Source of the DNA: Cyrtodaria siliqua
Taxonomy: Eukaryota > Mollusca > Bivalvia > Adapedonta > Hiatellidae
Assembly (NCBI GenBank): GCA_037043455.1
Contig: JAWPHD010004362.1
Coordinates: 1 to 64,000, forward strand
Length of the DNA stretch: 64,000 nt
Direction: 5' to 3'
Shown here piece after piece: positions 36,151 through 45,840 of this stretch. The translations under genes were made by a program, and so were the position numbers. The first letter of the stretch is position 1. Each line of letters starts with the position of its first letter. Below the pieces are notes generated by a model that had not been told where the DNA came from, did no database searches, and was given only the letters and a program-made list of their open reading frames with translations.

Positions 36151-37225
36151 CTTTTTGTTTATCATCCGAATTTCTCACAAACTGTATGCGCTAGACCTTT
36201 CAAACTTGCAGTTGTATGTTGGGTAATACACAACATGACAAAGTAAATGTGGAAGTGACCTTGACCCTCCAAACAAAGGGCAGATAACCTAATAATTTTT
36301 ACCTTCAACATTTGGACTTGGATCACTCCTTATTGAATGGTTTCTTATCATACTACAAAGAAAAATACTTGACCTGTAGCCCATGTCTGGTGATGCTAAC
36401 ATTTACAGCAGGCAAACATGTTTAGGTTATGACAATTAGCAAATCCCTTTGTCTTTGGGAGAATATGATTTCCAGGCATGGAATGTGAATGCATTTCATC
36501 GATCAGAAATACAAATAACCAATACATTGATACATTTCTATTATTAAGAATCCCTCTTGAATAGTGTTAAGACATTGTGAACTGTTAAATTCCTATAAAT
36601 ATGAAGATTAAAAGTGTAAAATTCTGTCTGCAACATCTAATATATGATGACAGTATGCGTCAGTAAATTTCTTCTGCAACTACAGCTAAATATTATTCCT
36701 ATAATCCATAGTAAGCACAATAGGAACATGAAAATAATGAGATCTAGACATTCCTTTGAGTTTAAGAATTGATTTGCATTTTTTCAGCATGTCTGCAGTT
36801 TTAAATGCCAGTAGTAAATAGCAAATTGCATGAAGCGTGCGCCTTTGGGAGAGTGATAATGTTAAAAAAGTGCAATAGAGAGTTACCGCCAGTATATTTT
36901 CAGGCAATGGAATTGCCATTTTTTTGTCGCCTACGTAGCATGGCAGACACTTAGGGATCACTTTGTCCGTCATCCTTCCATCGTTGTCCATCACAATTTA
37001 ACCTGCAACCTAACCTTGGCCCTAACTTGAAAAGTATTTGACATATGTTCATGAAAGTCCACACACATCTCAGGGCTCCAATTTGGCACTCGCAGCTTGC
37101 ATTTTGCGTGTTTTTGATTTGAAAATGCGAGTTGAAATTTAAACAGTTGGCAAAATTTTGCGAGTTGCTTTCCAGTTAAGAAAATCCTTAAATGTATGAC
37201 TTTATGGGTTCCCAAGGATATAGAG

Positions 37226-37385
37226 ATTATTTAACTGCTGGGATCGATTATAGGGAAATCCTTCACCAGATGGTAGACCTGTGGTTCTTTTCACGAACTA
37301 GCTTATGCGAGTGAGTGAAAAAACAAAACACGTCTACCATTGAGTGAAGGATTTACATATAATCGAACACAGCAGTTAAATAATC
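37226..37385. repeat. Inverted repeat, about 54-bp arms
   Basis: gattatttaactgctgggat … cttcaccagatggtagac is mirrored by gtctaccattgagtgaagg … acagcagttaaataatc. Foldback element or remnant. Confidence 0.75.
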
Positions 37386-37639
37386 TGTTTATTACATTTT
37401 TAAATCAGTTTTTTAACCGAAATTATTCGCTTTATTGAACGTTATCGGCGGATGACGCCAACATCAGCACCACATTATTGATGTCATAACTCAGCATCAC
37501 TGTTAGTTATTTTTGTGTTCGGAGTTAATAATATTTAGTGATTATGAATATTCCTTCACTGAGAAATCCCAATCTTTCACCGATAAAAATGTAATAAAAA
37601 ATGATAACTAACAGGTGAAACAAATGCTTATCTGGTCAG

Positions 37640-38372
37640 ATACAGGTACTCTGTAGTCCTAAAATATTAAGATTCCGGGGAAAGCTCCCAAATTCCTACC
37701 CCAAATTGTCTTATGTGTAGCTGTCTAGTGCATTGTGGAGTACAGTCTCTCCAGTGCGCTCAATTTTTATTGGAAGTTTAAAAATGAGTTAATAAAATCA
37801 CGTGATATGTATTCCGGGGAAACCCCTTCCAAAATTAGTATATTTTCATCCGAATCTTAGACCATCCATCATCGTAGTTTTAAAATAATATTTAGTCTTA
37901 GCAATTTCAAACAAACATAATATTTGTAAGAATCCAGCTTATGGCTAGGGGAAATATGCTGTGAAAAAATGAACATGATGATAATATTGAATGCAAATGG
38001 CGGACATTTTGTGTATAATCCGTGAATGTGGTTCGCAGGTAAAATGCGTTTATAAAACAATATTCAATCGATTTAGAATTTATTTCTTCGCAACAAGTAA
38101 ATTAAAGCATTTATCTTGAGATTGATATATGTTTTTGACTTTGTATGCTTGATTCTGATGAGAAAAGCAAACTTCAAATTAACAACTTCAATGCCAAAAA
38201 CACGTAAATCGAAAACGGAAACGATCGTTGCTAAGCGCTGGGACAGGTATAATAAATCATTTGCGGTGTCATCATCGCAAATTTTTTTACCGCTATAAAA
38301 AAATATGGTCAGGGGGTAAAAATCACGGTCGGTCGGGAAACAGGAAACAAACCTTCTTTTTTTTTTAGGCCT
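37640..38372. repeat. Dispersed element G, copy 2, uninterrupted
   Basis: Collinear with 24555-25785 and lacks the MITE found there. Contains an A+T-rich right end 'acaggaaacaaaccttcttt' + taggcc. Confidence 0.75.
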
Positions 38373-39088
38373 AATGGTTATCGGTGATGTCGTCTAGCAA
38401 GTTTTTGTCGGATGCTAATATGGTAAAAAAAACAAAGTTTTATTTTACAAAAATCCTAGAGAAAATAATGTAAAGATGTCAGTAGATTTCCAATTTGGCG
38501 AGTTGAAATTTTATGCACTCTCCAAAGTTTGTAAGTGCCTAAAAAAAGTTAATTTCTACCCCTGCACATCTTCATCTAAACCTACGTATTTTTTTGGCGA
38601 CGCATTCGATGCGTGCACAGTAGCTCCACCTACTTGAAAAGTGAAATTTACTCCAAAAGAAAGAATCAAGTGGATAAAATATTAGACGTTTAAGGTTACA
38701 AAGCACAAGCATATGATATTAGTCTTCTGAATCAGAATGTACATAAAGATTCTTTCGTATCACCTGTGCAGCATGCATGGCTCATGCACATGAAGAAGTA
38801 TGCCTGTCAGCTTGTTTCTTCGGAGTCAAATGTTAAAATATATGTCCATCGTATTGTTAGTTGTTGTTGCTGGTTTTGCTTAATCTTTACTAAGGAGTTT
38901 TGTATATTTTAATCAACAGACAAACTATGCTACATGCCCCGACGTTTGGGTTGGTTTAATACCGTTTACGTACTTCAGAAATTGATAACAGGAATCAATA
39001 AAACACATGTATTCACTTTCAAAAGGAAAGCTCATCCAGACAAGTACCATAAGTCTGAATTTTAACAGAATGATTCCCCTTTTTCAAC

Positions 39089-39629
39089 TTAAAGGGGTTA
39101 ATGCACTATTTTCAAACAGGATTTATTTTAAAGGGCTCTGAAAAACTTTAAAAAAAGCTGAAAAAATTATCAAAATGCCATGAAAAATAAAGGAGAAAAA
39201 TATAATGACCTATTGAAAATTTTAAAGAAACATAAATGGAGGTGGCCATCTTTGAACGATGACATCATCGCGCCTTTTTGCCATATATGGTATATTGACA
39301 AAATGACTTTTAAAGAAAAATAAATCACAGCAAATGAAAAATAATACTTCAGTTTATACATTTTACAACTGTATATTTATTTTTAATCAATTTGCAGTGA
39401 TTTTCATTGCTTTAAAAGACATTTTGTCAATATGCCATATATGGTAAAAAGGCGCGATGATGTCATCGTTCAAAGATGGCGGCCTCCATTTATGTTTCTT
39501 TTCAAATTTTCAACTGGTCATATCTCCTTTATTTTTCATGGCATTTTGACAATTATTTCAGCTTTTTTCAAGTTTTACAGAGCCCCTTAAAATAAATTGT
39601 GTTTGAAAATAGTGCATCAACCCCTTTAA
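39089..39629. mobile_element. Palindromic MITE flanked by TTAA
   Basis: The whole 541-bp segment is an imperfect palindrome. Ends ttaaaggggttaatgcacta / tagtgcatcaacccctttaa, subterminal 'tatttattttaaagggctctg' against 'cagagccccttaaaataaat', and centre arms 'gatgacatcatcgcgccttt' against 'aaaggcgcgatgatgtcatc'. TTAA at both ends suggests a piggyBac-like or Kolobok-like target. No transposase. Confidence 0.85.
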
Positions 39630-39802
39630 TTCCTCAATAAATAGACAAGACCTCGAAATTTGAATGTGCTCTTGTTATTCAGACAAACTAAAACAGTATC
39701 CTCAGAAGTTACCCATGGGGAGAAATGAACCACTAGTTGTGTTAACGATGCATTATTTAATTTATAATTAATTGTTTATAAAAAAACTTCTTATCATTTC
39801 AG

Positions 39803-39837
39803 TCAAACTACACATTGCCCACCTCTATGAAGTTCAG
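39803..39837 (+). CDS. KDM6A: KDM6A/UTX-like histone demethylase, TPR micro-exon c
   Basis: A 35-nt micro-exon: two bases that complete an Ile codon with the preceding exon, then KLHIAHLYEVQ. Acceptor tcatttcag, donor gtaaga. The family counterpart is IQFHIAHLYETQ, the start of a TPR helix. The split-codon phases on both sides agree exactly with exons b and d, which is what makes so short an exon credible. Confidence 0.9.
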
Positions 39838-39891
39838 GTAAGACATGAATTGTAGTTCTTTTTATTGCACTTAACAAAAATTCTGGTGGAG

Positions 39892-40030
39892 CGCTGTGGT
39901 CTAGTGGTAGAGCATTGGACCCATGATCAAACAGTCGTTTAATCCCTGCCATTGCCATATGCATTGTGTCCCTGAGCAAGACACTTAATCTGCATTTGCT
40001 TAGTACTGGTTCTACCCAGGAAGACATCGA
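39892..40030 (+). mobile_element. tRNA-headed SINE with conserved SINE core
   Basis: A box in gctgtggtctagtggtagag, B box in gtcgtttaatccctgcc, then the core 'tgtgtccctgagcaagacac' + ttaatctgc typical of a widespread animal SINE superfamily, then ggttctacccagga. Confidence 0.8.
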
Positions 40031-41046
40031 TTCAAATAAGTTCAAAAAGCTTTCGTTAAAATCGATGTAAACTAAATAAGTTCAAAAAGATGCCATTTAG
40101 TTCCATTTCAATACATTTGTCACTAAAACTGGAAAAAACAATGAAATGCATCAGAAACGGGTTAACCAGTATTGAAATTTTGACTTTTGGGATGGTATAT
40201 AAATCATTTGATAGGTCTACAGCTTCGCTTCCATTTGGCAAAATTGTGACCATTAAAAGACTGATACACTGTCGCAAATTCAATATTTCAATAAAGTGAA
40301 CCACGTTAAACTTATCATTTGTGTTGATGTCCAAACTACTTAAATAATATAATTTTTTCTGTTCTCAATGACTTTGAAATACAAATCTGTGACTCTCAAT
40401 GGTGCAGACAGCAGTGTTATTGTGGTCATACTGTCTCGGGAAACTGGAGAATTCCTTGAAACCATGTGTGGGTGGTGGGTGGGTGGGTTGTCAGGGGCGC
40501 CAACTGGTAGGAGTGCTATATAAGCATTTATTCTTCACACGTCTGTTATCTATATTGGACAAAATGCTGGAATTTAATTTCAGTTTACAGGTAAAAGTTA
40601 CAAACATCCTCCATTTAGTGTGAAGACCCTGTAGGGCATGTCTACAGAGATTATAATTATCCAAACACCGTTTCTCTTTGGGGTCACCTGTTCCCATCCT
40701 TGCCGTATTTAGAAATCAAAACATAACAGGGTATTATGGCCATAAGGTCTTCTTTTCGTTTTAGCTTGTCTGTTTTCTCTGACCTTTCCCTGCCTTTTTC
40801 ACCCTGTTATAAATTGTTAATAAAATATATCACAAGTATTGAGCCTGACTTGTAACAGGTATGACCAGAAACTGTACTTGGATTTATGAAAAACTGTGCT
40901 TTGATTTATGAACCCAGGTATGTGATAGTGCATCATGGATCCTCATTTGACTCTGCTGCCAATCTATTGTACTTGATAAATAAATCATTAATAAGAAATA
41001 CCACTGGTTCTGACCTGTTCTGACCTGTGTCCTGTAACAGCTAGGA

Positions 41047-41338
41047 CAGGAAGCTTGGTGCATTGATCCATGTTACAGGAAGCTTGTTGCATTTATCCAT
41101 GTTACAGGAAGCTTGGTGCATTGATCCATGTTACAGGAAGCTTGGTGCATTGATCCATGTTACAGGAAGCTTGTTGCATTTATCCATGTTACAGGAAGCT
41201 TGGTGCATGGATCCATGTTACAGGAAGCTTGGTGCATTGATCCATGTTACAGGAAGCTTGGTGCATTGATCCATGTTACAGGAAGCTTGGTGCATTGATC
41301 CATGTTACAGGAAGCTTGATGCATTGATCCATGTTACA
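41047..41338. repeat. 29-bp minisatellite, about 10 copies
   Basis: Unit aggaagcttggtgcattgat + ccatgttac, with variants ttgttgcatttatcc and gcatggatcc. Confidence 0.93.
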
Positions 41339-41631
41339 TCCCCACATTCAATCATGATTTGATCGCGTAAGGTGTGGTATCATAAACGCAATAAAGCAAT
41401 AATTGCAGTGACGTGACATTTTGACACCTAGCACGAGTCGGCTTGAGCCACATTAATCACATCGGCAAGTTACCATCTCCTTTAATGTGGTTTCTTTTTT
41501 TTTCTAATTAAAAAAATTGAGAGGTTTAAGAATTTTAAAAAGGGGCATTCAAGTGTGTCATCGGAATTTTTAACTGCTATATACACATCTTGTAAATAAG
41601 GCTAAGGTTACGAGAATTTGTGTGGTATATT

Positions 41632-43158
41632 TTTAGCTCACCTGAGCCGAAGGCTCAAAGGTGAGCTATTGGGATCACTCTTCGTCCGTCGTCCGTCGTC
41701 GTCGTCCGTCGTTAACTTTTGCTTCAAATAACTTCTCCTCAGAAACCGCTTGGCCAATTTTGACCAAACTTCACGTGGATGATCCCTAGGTGAATGCTTT
41801 TTAGATTTGTTAAAATTCGGTAAGCGCGACATCCAAGATGGCCGCCATTACCATATATGGTTGAAACCTTAAAAAATCTTCTTCTCAAGAACCTCTGGAC
41901 AGATTTCGACAGTTTTTCTATTAAAATGATCGCCAACATCTAGACTATCAGGTTAGTTAAATGAAGTCCCCGGGGTTAAAAATGGTCATGCCCCGGGGGT
42001 CCAAAGTTTGTATATTGAGATTTTGAATGTTTTTCATATAGGCATATAGGAAAAAACTTTAAAAAATCTTCTTCTCTGAAACCACAAGGCACAGAGGTCT
42101 CATGTATTACATGTAGCATCAGCTTATGGTCCTCTACTAAGTTTGTTCAAATGGTGACCCTGGGATCACATTTGGCCCCGCCCCAAGGGTCACATGTTTT
42201 ACATAGACATGTATAGGGAAAAACTTAAAAAATCTTCTCTGAAACTGCAAGAGCCAGAGGTTTAATATTTTGCATTTGCTATAAGCTTATGGTTCTCTAC
42301 CAAGTTTGTTCAAATGGTGACCCAGGGGTCACATTTGGCCCCGCCCCCGCCCCGGGTGTCACAGTTTTACATAGGCTTGTATAGGGAAAAACTGAAAAAA
42401 ATCTTCTTCTCTGGAACCACATGGCACTGAGCTCTCATGTATTACATGTAGCATCAGCTTATGGTTTTCTACTTAGTTTGTTCAAATGGTGACCCTGCGG
42501 GTGTTACAGTTTTACATAGATATGTATAGGGAAAAACTTAAAAAATCTCCTTCTCTCAAACTGCAAGAGCCAGAGGTTTAATAGCTCATGGTCTTCTACC
42601 AATTTTGTTCAAATGGTGACCCAGGGGTCACATTTGGCCTCGCCCCGGGGGTCACAGTTTTACATAGGCTTGTATAGGGAAAAACTGAAAAAAATCTTCT
42701 CTGGAACTGCAAGAGCCAGAGGTTTAATATTTTGCATTTGCTATAAGCCCCGCCCCAGTGGTCACGTTTTACATAGACTTGTATAGGGAAAAACTTAAAA
42801 AATCTTCTCTAAAACCACAAAGCACACAGCTCTCATATATTACATGTAGCCCTGGGGTCACATTTGGCTCTGCCCAAGGTGTTATTCTCCAGCACCTTCA
42901 TTTTATATTTGATCTTTACCAAACTTTGTCAGTGTCTTAAACTGTCTATATCAATGTTGTTATACACAACAGAGCCCACATTTCTTGAACAACCTTAACC
43001 AAACTTGCACAGATTGTATATGACCATAAGATTTCGAAGAAGTTAGATAATGTGCCAGTACTCGGGTGATCGCTTTAGGGCCATCTTGGCCCTGGCCCTC
43101 TTTTATTGGTTCAAATTTACTCAGGTGAGCAATATAGGGCCATCATGGCCCTCTTGTT
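41632..43158 (+). mobile_element. Hairpin-headed tandem element, CTCACCTGAGC type
   Basis: Starts ttagctcacctgagccgaag + gctcaaaggtgagct (nested hairpin), then repeated gtccgtc. The interior has imperfect units of about 110-180 bp with 'gtttgttcaaatggtgaccc', 'cacatttggccccgcccc', 'tatagggaaaaactt'. It ends agggccatcatggccctctt + gtt, a palindrome before the terminal cttgtt. Confidence 0.88.
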
Positions 43159-43527
43159 ATAAGTAGATATTATTGAATCTTCGGTCCCTTTTAACTATTT
43201 ACTGTTAGTTTGAACCAGTGTGAACTTGAGGATTTTATATTCAAGTCAACCTCAGGTGGTTTCTAAATAAATTTGTCTAAATAAATTCCAAAGAAATGGT
43301 ATCAGTTTTTAATGGAAATAAAAAAAAAAGTTTGTAACAGTATTATTACCGTTCTCCTTTGCTTAAGAGAACTTCTCCGCACAAATTCCAATTCATGTCC
43401 ACAGTCACCAGGTGTTTTGTCGTAGAAATAGAAGTATAAAGAATATTTTTTAAGATTTGTTTCGTTTTATACAATACTGATAAATATAAGTTAAGGCCAT
43501 AATAAATTAATTGCTTTTATTTCTTCA

Positions 43528-43539
43528 AAAAAAAAAAAA

Positions 43540-43571
<32 letters not shown>

Positions 43572-43572
43572 T
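43528..43572. repeat. Poly-A tract
   Basis: Almost uninterrupted A over about 45 bases, broken by gattt. Confidence 0.9.
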
Positions 43573-43839
43573 TGCTGAAAGTATGAAACACTATTAAAAA
43601 TGTGTTTTCAATCTTGGAAGTACTCAGTAGTACTATTTTTGTCTTGTGCCGAGGCCATTTTCCATTTGTCTTATGAAATAAAAAATAAAATTTCACCCCC
43701 CACCCCTATTTTGAAATAAATTTGGATGAGAAACTAACAATTAATTGATTATGGCTTAAGCAAGTAACTTAGAATTTTCCGCTGTAATATTGTATAATGT
43801 ATAAGGACCTGTTAACACATTTTTTCAAACATTTTTGAA

Positions 43840-44055
43840 TTGATTGTTCCTAAACTTCATGTACACGTAACAACTGATGACCTTATGTCCCTCTACATCA
43901 CACATTGTTGATGCCTTATTACAGAATTATGGCCCCATCTTTGACTTGAATGTTTCATTCTATAGTGAACTTCATGTGGCTTTCACTTTAAAACTTTTCA
44001 TGGAATGTTATTACACTTGGCATACAGTTCACACGTGATAGTTCTAGGTTTTTTT
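43840..44055 (+). mobile_element. Tail fragment of the GTCTC hairpin element
   Basis: 'cacgtaacaactgatgacct', 'cacacattgttgatgcctta', 'acagaattatggccc', 'gatagttctaggttt' match 5410-5577. Confidence 0.65.
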
Positions 44056-44091
44056 CAGTATATATATATATAATTTCCCTTCTGAGGATAA

Positions 44092-44322
44092 AATTATGCC
44101 TAAAGTATCGCAATGGTAAAAAGACTCTGTTAATATTCACTTCTGCTAATACTTAGCGAATTGAGAGCAGAATCAAAGAAAGTTAAAAATGGAAAAACTC
44201 GTCTGAGAATCCTCTCGCTAAAATAACTTCCTTTGATTCTGCTCTCAATTCGCTAAGTATTAGCAGAAGTGAATATTAACTGAGTCTTTTTACCATTGAT
44301 TGCGATAGTTTAGGCATAATTA
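44092..44322. mobile_element. Long palindrome, about 87-93-bp arms (foldback element)
   Basis: Left arm aattatgcctaaagtatcgc … gaattgagagcagaatcaaag (to about 44178); right arm ctttgattctgctctcaatt … gcataatt (44231-44322), with a loop of about 50 bases. Arms differ at a handful of sites. A ta-rich tract precedes the left arm. Confidence 0.9.
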
Positions 44323-44585
44323 TATCTTGATGGACTGAGAATTAGAGCTGAAATGCGTGTGTTTACTTATCGAGTCGAGACTAATCTCGTGCACCTGCTG
44401 ATGACGTCGATTACTGGGCTTGTATATGGCCTAAAAATGTGCTAAAAATGAGGTAAAATATCATCTCATCTCCGTCAGAGGTTAGTTGAATTATGGAAAT
44501 ATATGTAAATCAGCCAAAGTTTCCATTACACAAAATGGACAATCCTATGATAGTGTAATTCAATTCAATCCTTAATTCTTCACAG

Positions 44586-44682
44586 GGAAAGTACAAGCAG
44601 GCGAAGGAAGCATATGAACAGTTTATAAATTCTAAGGAAGGAGTGGAAGATACATACAAAGCCACAGCGAATAAACAATTGG
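44586..44682 (+). CDS. KDM6A: KDM6A/UTX-like histone demethylase, TPR exon d
   Basis: This 97-nt exon has 32 codons plus one base. Acceptor aattcttcacag, donor gtaaat. It encodes GKYKQAKEAYEQFINSKEG, then VEDTYKATANKQL. The family counterpart is RKYHSAKEAYEQLLQTEN..VKATVLQQLG, a full TPR helix pair. The final G is the first base of a Gly codon completed by the next exon. Confidence 0.93.
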
Positions 44683-45574
44683 GTAAATTATAGTTATTCC
44701 TCTTTCAATGTAACTTCAACCTGCTACATCTGCATGTATGTATAATTACCTGGGTAAGTATTTGACTTTCCATCATGAGTACAGTAAGACCTCTCCCCAA
44801 AATTGTAACCAAAAACCTAACTTGGATCATCACCTGCCAACACCAGAAGACAAGAGTCTAATTCTTGGTGGGTAAAGCCAAACAAATTAAAAATAAATAA
44901 TCTAGAAGATTCTTAAATATGCTTAAAAAAACAAATACTTGAGATTAATATGTAATTATGTGAAAATTAAGCTGCCTATTCCATTGTGTTGCTTTAAAGG
45001 GACTCGCGGCAATCTTGATTTTTAAGAAACTCGAGGATTTTTAAGAAGCGGTGGGACACAGTTTTTCTACATAACCTGTATTTGTTCAATCATTATTAAT
45101 AATAAAGGAATAGTTCAAAGTAACTTGAAGTTGTTTTTGCATATTACTAACAGTTGATTATATTGCACCAATAATATACTGAGGGAAAAAGGTTTAGCAA
45201 GCTTTTGCTGCACCCTGGAAATAATACATGTTTGGTTGTAAATTGAAACTACTACCAGAGACACAGTATTTTATTAAACACATCAAATAACAGTCAAACG
45301 TCTTAATGACGTAACGAATAAATGAACGTCAAGCCCGTAAAGTCCCAAAATGTCAGTATATCTTGTATACAGTATTATTTCAAAAAAAATGCTAAACTTT
45401 TTTCCCTCAGTATATATTTAAACTATGCTTAAATAACAAAAGAAAATGAAAACTCAATTTAATGATATGCAAGCAGGTTTAAAGTAGAAATGATACTGGA
45501 TTAATATATTGCAACGCTAAAATATACCAAAGACTAAAAATGGAGTAGTCACTTGTAACCCTTGCCTGACTAGC

Positions 45575-45840
45575 AAATAATGGGTAGTGCTACGACTGAT
45601 TGACCAGTGTCAGAATAATGTGACTGGGTGGGTGGGGGTATCATGTCTACTACGGCGTGGTATTCCAGTGTGGCAGCACTATAAAGAAACCATCGAGTTC
45701 GCTGCTTCAAGTAGACATATCATCACATCACACAACAACACACAGATAAAAGTCCAGACATTGTGCCTATAATCGTCGGGTAGGACGCCTGTCGTAGGTG
45801 GAGGGACTATAATCCTTAGAAATACACACACACGCATTTA
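45575..45840 (+). mobile_element. SINE-E fragment
   Basis: 'aatgtgactgggtgggtggg', 'cggcgtggtattccagtgtg', 'gcagcactataaag', 'cacatcacacaacaacacac', 'aaaagtccagacattgtgcc'. Confidence 0.6.

Larger units (their letters stand above)
37071..38564. mobile_element. hAT-like element, CAGGGCTC ends, carrying nested insertions
   Basis: Left end cagggctccaatttggcact; right end gttaatttctacccctg. Flanked by the 7-bp repeat cacatct at 37064-37070 and 38565-38571. Inside are a 160-bp palindrome (37226-37385) and a copy of dispersed element G (37640-38372), which explains its 1.5-kb length against about 350-400 bp for its relatives. Confidence 0.8.
35440..39802 (+). other. KDM6 intron b-c
   Basis: GT-AG intron of 4.4 kb. 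It contains a fragment of a dispersed repeat (35460-35705), a foldback element relic (35711-36150), a nested hAT-like insertion (37071-38564) and a TTAA-flanked palindromic element (39089-39629). No other coding signal was recognised; 36150-37060 shows nothing distinctive. Confidence 0.8.
39838..44585 (+). other. KDM6 intron c-d
   Basis: GT-AG intron of 4.7 kb. It holds a tRNA-headed SINE soon after the donor (39892-40030), a 29-bp minisatellite (41047-41338), a hairpin-headed tandem element (41632-43158), a poly-A tract (43528-43572), a partial tail of another hairpin element (43840-44055) and a long palindrome (44092-44322). 40330-41040 shows nothing distinctive. Confidence 0.8.
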
